Notes under the pieces: generated by a model | The model's input: the letters and a program-made list of their open reading frames with translations, nothing else | What the model was told of the DNA's origin: nothing | Database searches by the model: none | Made by a program: the position numbers and the translations under genes | Part shown: piece by piece, positions 1 to 8,289 of the stretch | Position numbering within the stretch: the stretch's first letter is position 1 | Layout: every line of letters begins with the position of its first letter | NCBI GenBank assembly: GCA_900548265.1 | Contig: URKG01000002.1 | Location: forward strand, 1 to 64,000 | Length of the DNA: 64,000 nucleotides | Source of the DNA: an uncultured Collinsella sp. | GTDB lineage: Bacteria; Actinomycetota; Coriobacteriia; Coriobacteriales; Coriobacteriaceae | Direction: 5' to 3'

Positions 1-2
1 GC

Positions 3-200
3 GGCGTGACCGGCGACACCGACATCAACATCATCGACACCGCCGAGTTCGCGATTCCCGGCCTTGACGACGAGTTCCGCGTCATCGTGTCTCCGTGGAT
101 CCTCTCCTCGCTGATCACCGATCGCCTTGCCGCTTACTACGAGACGGTCACCAAGCACAACCTCAACTACCGTCGTTACTATCACCAGTTCGACTACTAA
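3..200 (+). CDS. SIS-domain sugar-phosphate deglycase, C-terminal end only (FrlB/GfrF-like)
   Basis: This is the last 65 codons of a gene that begins outside the window. The tail contains SPWILSSLITDRLAAYY followed by an ending NYRRYYHQFDY. This matches the way FrlB-type fructoselysine-6-phosphate deglycases finish (a helix with LxxYY, then a basic RRYY segment and a short acidic-aromatic end). Those SIS enzymes split phosphorylated Amadori products into glucose 6-phosphate and lysine. The four PTS genes and the FrlC-like epimerase that follow on the same strand support this reading. Only the tail is visible, so another SIS sugar isomerase cannot be excluded. Confidence 0.7.
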   Translation, partial: GVTGDTDINIIDTAEFAIPGLDDEFRVIVSPWILSSLITDRLAAYYETVTKHNLNYRRYYHQFDY

Positions 201-235
201 TCGGTGACAAATAAGCTACTGATCAAGAAGCATCC

Positions 236-264
236 TGCCCGGGCGCATGCGTCCGGGCATTTTT
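236..264 (+). terminator. Hairpin with T-run between the SIS gene and EIIA
   Basis: The arms TGCCCGG and CCGGGCA enclose the self-complementary CGCATGCG and are followed by five T. It lies between the deglycase stop and the EIIA ribosome-binding site, so it probably works as a partial terminator or an mRNA-stabilising hairpin inside the operon. Confidence 0.65.
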
Positions 265-294
265 ATGCCGAAATTCGCTAGGAAGGGGAATCGA

Positions 295-711
295 ATGAGG
301 CAGTTTATCGTGGCGTCCCATGCTCATTTCGCGTCTGGAATCGTCGAGAGCATCGGCCTGCTTTCCGGTGAGCGCGAAAACGTCCATGCGCTCTCTATGT
401 ATGTCGACGGAAACGAGGACCTGTCCAAGGAGGCTGCAGCGATTCTGGACGGCTTTGCCGCGGACGACGAAGTTGTCGTGTGCACTGACCTGTTCGGCGG
501 CAGCGTCAACAACGAGTTCACCAAGATCGTCCAGACGCGTCCCAACACGCACCTCGTGACCAATATGAACTTGCCACTCCTTATTCAGCTGCTGTTCGTA
601 CCCGATTCCACTCCGATCGACGAGGCCATTCGTCAAATCGTCGAGGCGGACGACACTAAGGTCAAGTACGTCAACGACCTGCTGGGGCAGGCCGAACTCG
701 ATGAGTTTTAA
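295..711 (+). CDS. PTS mannose/fructose/sorbose family EIIA component
   Basis: 138-residue EIIA-Man-type domain. It accepts phosphate from HPr and passes it to EIIB. The N-terminus MRQFIVASHAHFASG carries the conserved beta-strand and phosphorylatable His (His9 or His11), and the CTDLFGGSVNN segment is the usual family loop. The ATG at 295 is preferred over an in-frame upstream ATG at 247 because AGGAAGGGG lies just before it and family alignment starts there. It is followed 16 bp later by EIIB. Confidence 0.88.
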   Translation: MRQFIVASHAHFASGIVESIGLLSGERENVHALSMYVDGNEDLSKEAAAILDGFAADDEVVVCTDLFGGSVNNEFTKIVQTRPNTHLVTNMNLPLLIQLLFVPDSTPIDEAIRQIVEADDTKVKYVNDLLGQAELDEF

Positions 712-727
712 TCGTTAGGAGCACATC

Positions 728-1198
728 ATGATTCAGATGATTCGCGTAGATTATCGACTGCTTCACGGCCAGGTTGCCGTTAGCTGGACCTCGGCTCTGG
801 GTGCCGACTGCATCCTGTTAGTGAGCGACACGGTCCTCAATGACAAGCTTCGTCTGCAGGCCCTGTCCCTTGCAAAGCCCGAAGGATGCAAGGTCGTCGT
901 CAAAAACACCGAGGATGCTGTCAAGGCGCTCCAGAGCGGTGTGACCGATAAGTACAAACTCTTCGTGGTTTGCGAGACGATTCAGCAGGCCGGTGCCGTC
1001 GCCAAGGCGATGGGAGTCAAGAAGATCAACCTCGGCAACGTTGCCTTTAGCGAGAATGCCCGCCAGGTCTCGACGAGCGTGTTCCTCACGCCCGAGAACG
1101 AGGCCTACGTGAAGGAACTGCTCGGCGAGGGCTATGAACTGTTCATTCAGATGATTCCGGCAGATGCGAAGACTGACGCTGCGAAGGTCATCGGTTAG
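728..1198 (+). CDS. PTS mannose/fructose/sorbose family EIIB component
   Basis: 156 residues, full family length. The motif RVDYRLLHGQV near the N-terminus holds the phosphorylated His13 of EIIB-Man proteins. It takes phosphate from EIIA and hands it to the sugar as the sugar passes through the EIIC/EIID channel. The ATG has TTAGGAG upstream. It is followed by EIIC after 8 bp, which fits translational coupling. Confidence 0.92.
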   Translation: MIQMIRVDYRLLHGQVAVSWTSALGADCILLVSDTVLNDKLRLQALSLAKPEGCKVVVKNTEDAVKALQSGVTDKYKLFVVCETIQQAGAVAKAMGVKKINLGNVAFSENARQVSTSVFLTPENEAYVKELLGEGYELFIQMIPADAKTDAAKVIG

Positions 1199-1206
1199 GG
1201 GCCGTC

Positions 1207-1998
1207 ATGGTTATCAAGACAATCCTGATTTTCCTGATTGCCCTTTTGGGTTATTCCGAGTGGCTGACGGGCACGAGCTACCTCCAGCGCCCGATCGTGC
1301 TCGGACCTCTGGTTGGCCTTGTCATGGGCGACATGGTGACCGGCACGATTATGGGCGCCACGATGGAGCTTGCCATGGTCGGCGCCATCTCGGTCGGCGC
1401 CTATAACCCGCCCGATACGATTTCCGGCACTATCCTGGGCGTATCTCTTGCCATGCAGGCCGGCGCGGACGCTTCGGCGGCCCTGACCCTGGGTATTCCT
1501 ATCGCCACGATCGTCCTGGCGCTCGACACGGCCCTGGGCCAACCGGTCATGCTGCTGCTGGTGCACCGTATCGACAAAAACGTCGAGGACGGAGACACCA
1601 AGGCCATCACGCGCAACATGCTCATCGCCGGTTACGCACAGAGCTGGTGCGGCCTGCTGATTATTCCCCTGGCATTCTTCTTTGGTGCCGATGCTGTTGC
1701 CAGCCTGCTCAACATCATCCCCGATTTCGTTCAGACCGGCATGGATGTCGCCGCCGCCTTCTTGCCCGCACTCGGCTTTGCGATGCTGGCGCAGATGATT
1801 ATGAACAAAACAGTGGCTCCGTTCTTCTTCGCTGGCTTCTTCCTCGTCGCCTACTTTGGCATTAGCACGACGGGCGTGGCGATCTTTGCCGCGATCATCG
1901 TCGTCGCGATGACGGTTTTGGGTGATAAGAAAAAAGCGGAGCAGCCCGCAGCGGCAACCGAGGATCCTGCGATTGGGAGTGGGTTCGATGAGTTTTAA
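1207..1998 (+). CDS. PTS mannose/fructose/sorbose family EIIC component
   Basis: 263-residue hydrophobic protein with repeated membrane segments. The YLQRPIVLGPLVGLVMGD stretch near residues 25-42 is the typical family signature. It forms the membrane channel with EIID. Its last codons overlap the EIID start by 11 bp. The C-terminal end GFDEF resembles the end of the EIIA gene (LDEF), because both finish on the same 12-bp string containing GATGAGTTTTAA. Confidence 0.92.
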   Translation: MVIKTILIFLIALLGYSEWLTGTSYLQRPIVLGPLVGLVMGDMVTGTIMGATMELAMVGAISVGAYNPPDTISGTILGVSLAMQAGADASAALTLGIPIATIVLALDTALGQPVMLLLVHRIDKNVEDGDTKAITRNMLIAGYAQSWCGLLIIPLAFFFGADAVASLLNIIPDFVQTGMDVAAAFLPALGFAMLAQMIMNKTVAPFFFAGFFLVAYFGISTTGVAIFAAIIVVAMTVLGDKKKAEQPAAATEDPAIGSGFDEF

Positions 1999-2824
1999 GT
2001 TTGAGTCTTCTTACGACGGGCTGATTTCCCGCGCAGACCTTAAGAAGCTGTTCTGGCGCTCGATTCCCTATGAGCATTCCTGGAACTACGAGCGTATGGG
2101 CCATATCGGCTTTATGTGGGCCCTTATGCCGATCCTTCGCAAGCTGTATCCGCAGGATGCGGACTTTAAGGCCGCCCTTAAGCGCCATATGGAGCTCTAT
2201 AACGTCACGCCGTACATCTCGACGCTTCCCATGTCCATCGCCGCTGCAATGGAGGAGGTCAACGCTACTGACGATAGCTTTGACACGAGCGCGATCTCTA
2301 ATGTCAAGCTTGCTTTGATGGGACCGCTGTCCGGCGTGGGCGATGCCTTCTACTGGGGCACGCTGCGAATTTTGGCAACGGGTGTAGGCACGTCGCTGGC
2401 ACTGCAGGGCTCTATTCTTGGCCCGATTTTGTTCCTGCTCGTGTTCAACGTCCCTCACTACATCATCCGTTACCTGCTGACGTTTGTGGGATATCGCTTT
2501 GGCTCGGACATGATCAGCAAGGTCCAGGAATCGGGCATTATGGACACGATCGTCAAGATGGCCTCCATCATGGGCGCCATGGTGATCGGTGCTATGACCA
2601 TGGAGATGGTCACCGTGGACATTCCGCTCATGGTCGGCGCAGGCGATGGTGCCCAGACGCTCGCCGAGCTGCTCAACGGAATCTTCCCGGGCTTTGTCAC
2701 GATGGGGCTGTTTGGAATCGTCTATCTCATGCTCAAGAAGAAGATGAATCCGCTGCTCATCATGCTCGTAATCCTGCTCGTGAGTATCGCCGGCGCGTTC
2801 TTTGGAGTGCTTGGTGTCCAGTAG
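1988..2824 (+). CDS. PTS mannose/fructose/sorbose family EIID component
   Basis: 278 residues. The segment SWNYERMGHIGFMWALMP and the following YNVTPYISTLPMSIAAAME region are hallmarks of EIID-Man proteins, and a C-terminal membrane portion ends in MLKKKMNPLLI and two hydrophobic segments. The chosen ATG at 1988 overlaps the EIIC stop and starts at the family N-terminus. The frame is open further upstream, but that stretch only shadows EIIC. The substrate is not readable from the sequence; context suggests an Amadori compound. Confidence 0.92.
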   Translation: MSFKFESSYDGLISRADLKKLFWRSIPYEHSWNYERMGHIGFMWALMPILRKLYPQDADFKAALKRHMELYNVTPYISTLPMSIAAAMEEVNATDDSFDTSAISNVKLALMGPLSGVGDAFYWGTLRILATGVGTSLALQGSILGPILFLLVFNVPHYIIRYLLTFVGYRFGSDMISKVQESGIMDTIVKMASIMGAMVIGAMTMEMVTVDIPLMVGAGDGAQTLAELLNGIFPGFVTMGLFGIVYLMLKKKMNPLLIMLVILLVSIAGAFFGVLGVQ

Positions 2825-2856
2825 AGTATCCGTCATAATGAGAACAATGTAAGAGG

Positions 2857-2890
2857 GGGCGTCGCGCACACTGTGCTGCGGCGCCCTTTT
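2857..2890 (+). terminator. Hairpin with T-run between EIID and the epimerase gene
   Basis: GGGCGTCGC pairs with GCGGCGCCC (one G-U pair), inner arms GCACA/TGTGC add to the stem, and four T follow. The next gene's ribosome-binding site begins only a few bases later, so partial read-through with reduced epimerase expression is a reasonable inference. Confidence 0.6.
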
Positions 2891-2907
2891 GCCGAAAGGT
2901 GGACAAG

Positions 2908-3744
2908 ATGGAGTATCCGCAGCTTGCCGTCATGAATATCAGCCATCGTTATTTTGACCTTGAGGAATTCTTTTCTTCGGCAGCGGCCTCGGGCTATACG
3001 TGTTGCGAGCTTTGGACCGGGGCGATGCATCTGTATGTCGATTGCCATGGATACGATTCGCTCGAGCAGGTGCGGGAGCTGTCACAGCGGTATGGGGTTC
3101 GGATTGTGGGGCTTTGTCCCGAACAGAACAACCCCAAGCCGTGGAATATCGCGGCGCGCGGGAATGAGGCGCGTGCCCGCACACTCGCGTACTTTAAGAA
3201 CGTTGTAGACATTGCGGAGGAACTTGGAGCCGAGCAGGTCATGGTTTCGAGCGGCTGGGCATTTTTGAACGAGCCGATTGAGGACGCGTGGGGTCGAAGT
3301 GCCTCGATGCTGCGTGCGATTGCCGAGCATGCGGGAGAGCGCGGCGTGCGGCTGGTGCTCGAGGCCCTACAGCCGGTTGAGTCGATGATCGTGAACTCGG
3401 CGGCCGACACGAAGCGCATGATCGAGGCAGTTGATCATCCGGCACTTAAGGCGTGTCTGGATTTGGGCGCTATGGCGGTGGCGGGGGATACCATCGACGA
3501 TTATTTCGATCTGCTTGGCGATGATGTCGCCCACGTGCATTTTGTCGATGTTGCGGCAGACGGCACGACGCATCTTGCCTGGGGTGACGGCGACCGCGAT
3601 ATGCGCGCCGACCTGGATAGGCTGGTGGCGCGCGGCTATCGCGGAGTTGTTTCGGCCGAGACCTATGACTGGCGCTATTTCGCCAATCCTGCGGCGGCCG
3701 ACGCTCAGGTTATGGCGGAGTACCGACGCGCGATTGGCGCCTAG
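2908..3744 (+). CDS. Sugar phosphate isomerase/epimerase, FrlC-like (xylose isomerase-like TIM barrel)
   Basis: 278 residues. It shows the order of motifs seen in FrlC, the fructoselysine 3-epimerase: an early segment GYTCCELWTGAMHLY, RIVGLCPEQNNPKPWNIA, then VLEALQPVESMIVNSA with metal-binding Glu, DLGAMAV, HVHFVDV and the late SAETYDW. FrlC interconverts fructoselysine and psicoselysine so both can be degraded. GAAAGG lies before the ATG at 2908; a GTG at 2899 is in frame but overlaps that site. Function as a fructoselysine epimerase is inferred from family and neighbours; a related ketose epimerase is possible. Confidence 0.75.
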   Translation: MEYPQLAVMNISHRYFDLEEFFSSAAASGYTCCELWTGAMHLYVDCHGYDSLEQVRELSQRYGVRIVGLCPEQNNPKPWNIAARGNEARARTLAYFKNVVDIAEELGAEQVMVSSGWAFLNEPIEDAWGRSASMLRAIAEHAGERGVRLVLEALQPVESMIVNSAADTKRMIEAVDHPALKACLDLGAMAVAGDTIDDYFDLLGDDVAHVHFVDVAADGTTHLAWGDGDRDMRADLDRLVARGYRGVVSAETYDWRYFANPAAADAQVMAEYRRAIGA

Positions 3745-3847
3745 GTGGGGTTGGGTTGCGGCAATCTGCCCTATGTTTCCAAATGAATACGGTGTGAGCG
3801 GCTGCGATGGATTTTCCCCGCAAGCACTCTAGTATGCTAAAGTACCC

Positions 3848-3877
3848 AGAAGACCGGCGGAGCTATGCCGGTCTTCT
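3848..3877 (+). promoter_or_regulatory. Strong hairpin in the leader of the histidine genes
   Basis: A perfect 11-bp stem (AGAAGACCGGC with GCCGGTCTTCT) sits between a possible -10 box (TATGCT at 3833-3838) and the start codon at 3914. The trailing sequence GTTCTAT is only moderately T-rich. No His-rich leader peptide is visible, so classical his attenuation is not supported. It may be a terminator for transcription from upstream or a leader control hairpin. Confidence 0.45.
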
Positions 3878-3913
3878 GTTCTATATGAAACGCAGCATGA
3901 GGAGGCTCACCAG

Positions 3914-5629
3914 ATGACGGCCACACCGTGGGGATTCCGGGACATATTGCCCGAGGAGGCTCAGGCGCGCGAGGAGATCGCATGTACGGTGAAGGGCTGC
4001 TTCAGGGAGCATCATTACCTTCCGGTCGAGACGCCGCTGCTCGAGGACAAGGGCTCGCTCGAGGAGGGCGGCCGCATTGCGGACACGCCGTTTAAGCTCT
4101 TTGATGACGACGGTCGCCTGCTGGTGGTCCGTCCCGACAACACGCTGCCGATCGTTCGCCTGGTTTCGACTCGCATGCGTGCGGCCGATCTGCCGCTGCG
4201 CCTGCGCTATGAGGCGCCGGTGGTCCGCGAGTGTCAGCGCAATGCCGGTGGCTCGCGTCAGTTTACGCAACTGGGTTTTGAGCTCATCGGCGCGGGCGAC
4301 ACCGCGGGCGATGTCGAGATTGTCTCACTGGTCGCCGAGGCCGTGCGCAAGCTGGCACTTCCCGGTGCGCGCATTATCGCGGGCAGTGTGCGTCCGTTTA
4401 AGGAACTGCTTGCGGCGTGCGAAGATCGCGAGCTGGCTGCCGAGGCGCTGCGCTGCGTGCACGCCAACGACTTTGTGGGCCTCGATGCCCGCGTGGCGGC
4501 AAGTGCCGAGCCCGAGGCCGTCAAGGCCGCCATTAGCGAGCTGCCGCGCCTGCACGGTGGTGCCGAGGTGCTCGACCGCGTCGACGCGCTGCTGGCGGCG
4601 GCGGGCATTGTTGCGCCGCTCACGCGCGAGCTGCGTGCCCTGGTCGAGGGCCTGGCTCCCGAGGACGCTCAGGTGCTGTCCTTCGACTTCTCCATCATGA
4701 ACTCGTTTGATTACTACACGGGCCTGGTCTTTAAGGCCTATGCCGGCGGCCTGCCCGATCCGGTGGGCTCGGGCGGTCGCTACGACTCCATCTTTACCGG
4801 CGCGTTCGGCGACGGCGTCGAGGTGCCGGCGGCGGGCTTCGCTTTTTCGCTCGAGCGTCTGGAGGCCGCGCGCACCTCGGCCGAGGACGCCGCTTCCGAC
4901 GGCGATCACGCCGTGGGCCGTGGCGCCGAAGGTCCGCTGCGCATTGCCGTGCCCAAGGGCTCGCTTAAGGCCGACACGCTTGACGTGCTCGAGGCAGCGG
5001 GCTTGGATGTCTCGGAGCTGCGCGATCCTGGTCGTCACCTCATCGTGCGCGGCCGCGACACGCGTGCCGGCGAGGGTTCGGTCGGCGATATCGAGTTTGT
5101 CATCGTGCGCCCCAGCGACGCGCCCGCCTTTGTGGGCTGCGGCGGCGCCGACTGCGGCATCTGCGGCTGGGACTCGCTTATCGAGGCCGACCTCAACTTG
5201 CTGCAGCTGGTCGATTTGGGCTACGGCCTGTGCACGTTTATAGAGGCGGAGCCCGCGTGGCGCGCCGGCCAGGCCGAGCGCAACTATGCCCGCCGCGGGT
5301 CGCTTCGCGTGGCAACTAAGTACCCGCGCATCGCGAGTGCCTGGTATGCCGAGCGCGGTGTGAATGCCGATATCGTCTCGCTGCACGGCAACATCGAGCT
5401 GGGCCCCATTGTCGGCATGACCGATCGCATCGTGGACATTACCGCCACGGGCGCCACGCTGCGTGACAATGACCTGGTCATCACCGGCCGCATCATGGAC
5501 TGCACGGCCCGCTTCTTTGTCAATCCAGGCGCCGCACGTCTGGATCCGCGCGTACGCAATCTGGCAGATCGCTTGGCGGCAGCCGTGAAGGACAAGCATT
5601 TTGAGCCCGTTGCGGGCTCGGCACAATAG
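3914..5629 (+). CDS. hisZG: Fused ATP phosphoribosyltransferase: HisZ regulatory domain plus short-form HisG catalytic domain
   Basis: 571 residues in one frame. Residues 1 to about 325 are HisZ, a histidyl-tRNA-synthetase paralogue: TPWGFRDILPEEA at the start, RPDNTLPIVRLVSTRM (motif-2 region), and SFDYYTGLVFKAY with a GGRYD motif. From residue 341 (PLRIAVPKGSLKADTL) a short HisG begins and runs to the end, with DITATGATLRDNDL as the PRPP-loop region. The short HisG normally needs HisZ as a separate partner; here both are in one polypeptide, joined by a roughly 20-residue acidic/Gly linker. The usual GxADxGIVG-like loop reads GCGGADCGICGWDSL, unusually Cys-rich. It catalyses the first step of histidine synthesis (ATP + PRPP). 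Confidence 0.9.
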   Translation: MTATPWGFRDILPEEAQAREEIACTVKGCFREHHYLPVETPLLEDKGSLEEGGRIADTPFKLFDDDGRLLVVRPDNTLPIVRLVSTRMRAADLPLRLRYEAPVVRECQRNAGGSRQFTQLGFELIGAGDTAGDVEIVSLVAEAVRKLALPGARIIAGSVRPFKELLAACEDRELAAEALRCVHANDFVGLDARVAASAEPEAVKAAISELPRLHGGAEVLDRVDALLAAAGIVAPLTRELRALVEGLAPEDAQVLSFDFSIMNSFDYYTGLVFKAYAGGLPDPVGSGGRYDSIFTGAFGDGVEVPAAGFAFSLERLEAARTSAEDAASDGDHAVGRGAEGPLRIAVPKGSLKADTLDVLEAAGLDVSELRDPGRHLIVRGRDTRAGEGSVGDIEFVIVRPSDAPAFVGCGGADCGICGWDSLIEADLNLLQLVDLGYGLCTFIEAEPAWRAGQAERNYARRGSLRVATKYPRIASAWYAERGVNADIVSLHGNIELGPIVGMTDRIVDITATGATLRDNDLVITGRIMDCTARFFVNPGAARLDPRVRNLADRLAAAVKDKHFEPVAGSAQ

Positions 5630-5735
5630 CGCGAGCACGCAACGGGCGCCCCAACGTCCGGGCTGCGGGCTGATTGGCGCCGCCGCCCGGTCTCTCGTTT
5701 TTCGAACAAAACCTCGACCGATAGGGGATACCGAT

Positions 5736-7172
5736 ATGAAGACTATCAAGCTTGCTCCCGGTGAGCGCCTCGTTACCAACCAGCTCAACCGTAAGGGCGT
5801 GCTGCCGCAAAACATCGTCGACGCCGCTCGCGATATTGTGGCCAACGTGCGTGCCAACGGCGATGCCGCGGTGCGCGACTATTGCCAGCGCTTTGACGGC
5901 GTTGAACTGCAGAGCTTCCGTCTACCGCAAGAGCAGATCGATGCCGCGCTCGAAGGCCTCGATCCCGCTTTTGTCGCGGCGCTCGAAAAGGCTGCACGCC
6001 AGATTCGCGAGTTCCACCAGCGCGAGGTCGAGCAGAGCTGGTTTACCACGCGCCCGGACGGCACGATGCTCGGCGTTAAGGTGACCCCGCTTGCCGCAGC
6101 TGGCATCTATGTGCCGGGCGGTCGTGCACAGTACCCTTCCACCGTGCTTATGAACGCCATTCCCGCCAAGGTGGCCGGCGTCAAACGCGTGGTCATGGTA
6201 ACCCCGCCGCAAAAGGATGGACTGATTAGCCCGTATACGCTCGCGGCAGCCAAGCTCGGCGGCGTGGACGAGATCTATATGGTGGGCGGCGCCCAGGCCG
6301 TGGCCGCGCTAGCGTACGGTACCGAGACCATTCCGCGTGTCGACAAGATTACCGGCCCGGGTAACGCCTTTGTCGCCGCTGCCAAGCAGATTGTCTCGGG
6401 TGATGTGGGTATCGATATGGTCGCCGGTCCCTCCGAGGTCTGCGTGCTGGCCGACGCCACGGCCAAGCCCATGGTGGTCGCGGCCGACCTGATGGCCCAG
6501 GCTGAGCATGATCCGCTGGCGGCCTGCTATCTGGTGACCTGCGACGAGCAGTTTGCGCGCGAGGTCGAGGCGGGCATCGACATTCTAGTAGCGCAGTCGC
6601 CGCGTGCCGAGATCACACGCGCCTCACTCGATAACGAGGGCACCATCGTGGTGGCAGCCGACATGGCGGCTGCCGTCGAGGCGGTGAACACCGTGGCGCC
6701 CGAGCACCTGGAGCTGCACTGCAAGGATGCGATGGGCCTGCTTGGCGGTATTCGCAACGCCGGCGCCATCTTTGTGGGCGCTTGGAGCTCCGAGCCACTC
6801 GGCGATTACGTTGCCGGCCCCAATCACACGCTGCCGACCGGCGGCACGGCCATGTTCTCCAACCCGCTTTCGGTGGAGGAGTTCGTCAAGCGCTCGAGTG
6901 TCATTTGCTATACGCCTGAGGGCCTGCTCTCCGACGCTCCCGCCACGCAGCGCCTGGCCGAGGCCGAGGGTCTGTGGGCACACGCACTTTCCGCCGCGCT
7001 GCGCCGCCGCGTGTTGGAGCAGGGCGAGGATGCCGTGAGCGCCGAGTCGCTCGCCGCGGCCGACCTGACCAAGGTTGCCTGGCCGGGCGACGCCGTGGCG
7101 ACGGTTGCCGAGGGCGTGGACCTGGCGGCTGCAAGCGCGGATGGCGCCGGCGCGACCGGCAAGGAGGCCTAA
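5736..7172 (+). CDS. hisD: Histidinol dehydrogenase
   Basis: 478 residues. It catalyses the last two steps of histidine synthesis, oxidising histidinol to histidine with NAD. Visible family motifs are GIYVPGGRAQYPSTVLMN, KITGPGNAFVAAAK, DMVAGPSEVCVLAD, QAEHDPLAACYL and PNHTLPTGGTA, covering the zinc and NAD sites. The ATG at 5736 matches the family N-terminus; the frame is open upstream into the hisZG end but that part does not look like the family. The C-terminus has an extra Ala-rich tail of about 30 residues. hisC begins 1 bp after its stop. Confidence 0.96.
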   Translation: MKTIKLAPGERLVTNQLNRKGVLPQNIVDAARDIVANVRANGDAAVRDYCQRFDGVELQSFRLPQEQIDAALEGLDPAFVAALEKAARQIREFHQREVEQSWFTTRPDGTMLGVKVTPLAAAGIYVPGGRAQYPSTVLMNAIPAKVAGVKRVVMVTPPQKDGLISPYTLAAAKLGGVDEIYMVGGAQAVAALAYGTETIPRVDKITGPGNAFVAAAKQIVSGDVGIDMVAGPSEVCVLADATAKPMVVAADLMAQAEHDPLAACYLVTCDEQFAREVEAGIDILVAQSPRAEITRASLDNEGTIVVAADMAAAVEAVNTVAPEHLELHCKDAMGLLGGIRNAGAIFVGAWSSEPLGDYVAGPNHTLPTGGTAMFSNPLSVEEFVKRSSVICYTPEGLLSDAPATQRLAEAEGLWAHALSAALRRRVLEQGEDAVSAESLAAADLTKVAWPGDAVATVAEGVDLAAASADGAGATGKEA

Positions 7173-7173
7173 T

Positions 7174-8289
7174 ATGGCCGAGCTCACGCCCCGCATGAAG
7201 GAGCTCGTCCAGCCCTACTTGGCCGGCATTGAGCCCTACGATCCCAACTTTACGCCCACACGCATCAACCTTTCGGCCAACGAGAACACCTATCCCGTGC
7301 CGGCTGGCGTGCGCGAGGCGGTCGACGCCGCCCTGGCCGCTACACCGCTCAACCGCTATCCCGATCCTGTGTCCAACGATCTGCGCGACGAGCTGGCCGC
7401 TTGGCATGGTGTTGTGCGCGAGAATGTCTGCGTGGGTAACGGCGGTGACGAGCTGCTCTATAACTACCTGCTGGCGTTTGGCGGCGCTGGGCGGACCCTG
7501 CTCAACTGCCCGCCGTGCTTTAGCGAGTACGCGTTCTTTGCGTCGCTCTGCCAGACCGAGGTGCGCGACGTGTGGCGCGATCCGGCGACCTTTGAGCTCG
7601 ACCAGGCAGCCGTGCTTGCCGCGGCGCCCGAGTGCAGTTTGGCCATCGTGACCTCGCCCAACAATCCCACGGGCGACGTGGCGCCGCTCGACTTTGTCGC
7701 GGCCCTGTGCGATGCGTGCCCCGGCATGGTGATGGTCGACGAGGCCTACGTTGAGTTTGCGGACGATTCGTTTGGCGCGGCTACCACGGCGCAGGGGCTT
7801 ATCGCCGAGCATCCCAACCTGGTGATTCTGCATACGCTGTCCAAGGCGTTTGGCGCCGCCGGCACGCGCCTGGGCTACGTGATCGCGGCGCCCGAGGTCA
7901 TCGACGTGTTCGCGGCGATTCGCCAGATCTATTCGGTTAATGTGCTGAGCCAGGCCGCCGCGCTTGCCTGCGTGCGTGCCCGTGATGCCTATGCGCCTGT
8001 GGTGGCGCAGGTCGCATCCGAGCGCGAGCGCGAGCTGGCCGCCCTGCGCGCGATGGCTGCCGAGGGCCTGCCCGTGGAGGCGTGGCCGAGCGCGGCGAAC
8101 TTTGTGCTCGTGCGCACGCCGCATGCCACGCGCGTGCGCGAGCGTCTGCGCGATGAGTATTCGATTTTGGTGCGCGACTTTAGCTATGCGCCGGGGCTTG
8201 CGGACTGTCTGCGCATTACCGTGGGTACCCCGCAGGAAAATGATGAGGTGCTGGCTGCGTTTGCCGCGCTGGTGAAGGAGGAGATGTAG
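7174..8289 (+). CDS. hisC: Histidinol-phosphate aminotransferase
   Basis: 371-residue PLP enzyme of aminotransferase class I/II. Motifs include INLSANENTYPVP, GNGGDELLYNYLLAFGG, TSPNNPTGD, VDEAYVEF and the PLP-lysine segment LHTLSKAFGAAGTRLGY. It converts imidazole-acetol phosphate to histidinol phosphate. The ATG at 7174 follows AAGGAGG and sits one base after the hisD stop. It abuts hisB with no gap. Confidence 0.96.
   Translation: MAELTPRMKELVQPYLAGIEPYDPNFTPTRINLSANENTYPVPAGVREAVDAALAATPLNRYPDPVSNDLRDELAAWHGVVRENVCVGNGGDELLYNYLLAFGGAGRTLLNCPPCFSEYAFFASLCQTEVRDVWRDPATFELDQAAVLAAAPECSLAIVTSPNNPTGDVAPLDFVAALCDACPGMVMVDEAYVEFADDSFGAATTAQGLIAEHPNLVILHTLSKAFGAAGTRLGYVIAAPEVIDVFAAIRQIYSVNVLSQAAALACVRARDAYAPVVAQVASERERELAALRAMAAEGLPVEAWPSAANFVLVRTPHATRVRERLRDEYSILVRDFSYAPGLADCLRITVGTPQENDEVLAAFAALVKEEM

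Noticed and set aside
700..1998. Shared 12-bp string GATGAGTTTTAA at the ends of the EIIA and EIIC genes as a possible recombination site
   Set aside because: It is short and explained by a shared DEF C-terminus plus the stop; there is no larger repeat around it.
3745..3913. His-operon leader peptide or T-box
   Set aside because: The only short open frame (M-N-T-V) has no His codons, and no T-box TGGN or specifier loop was found.
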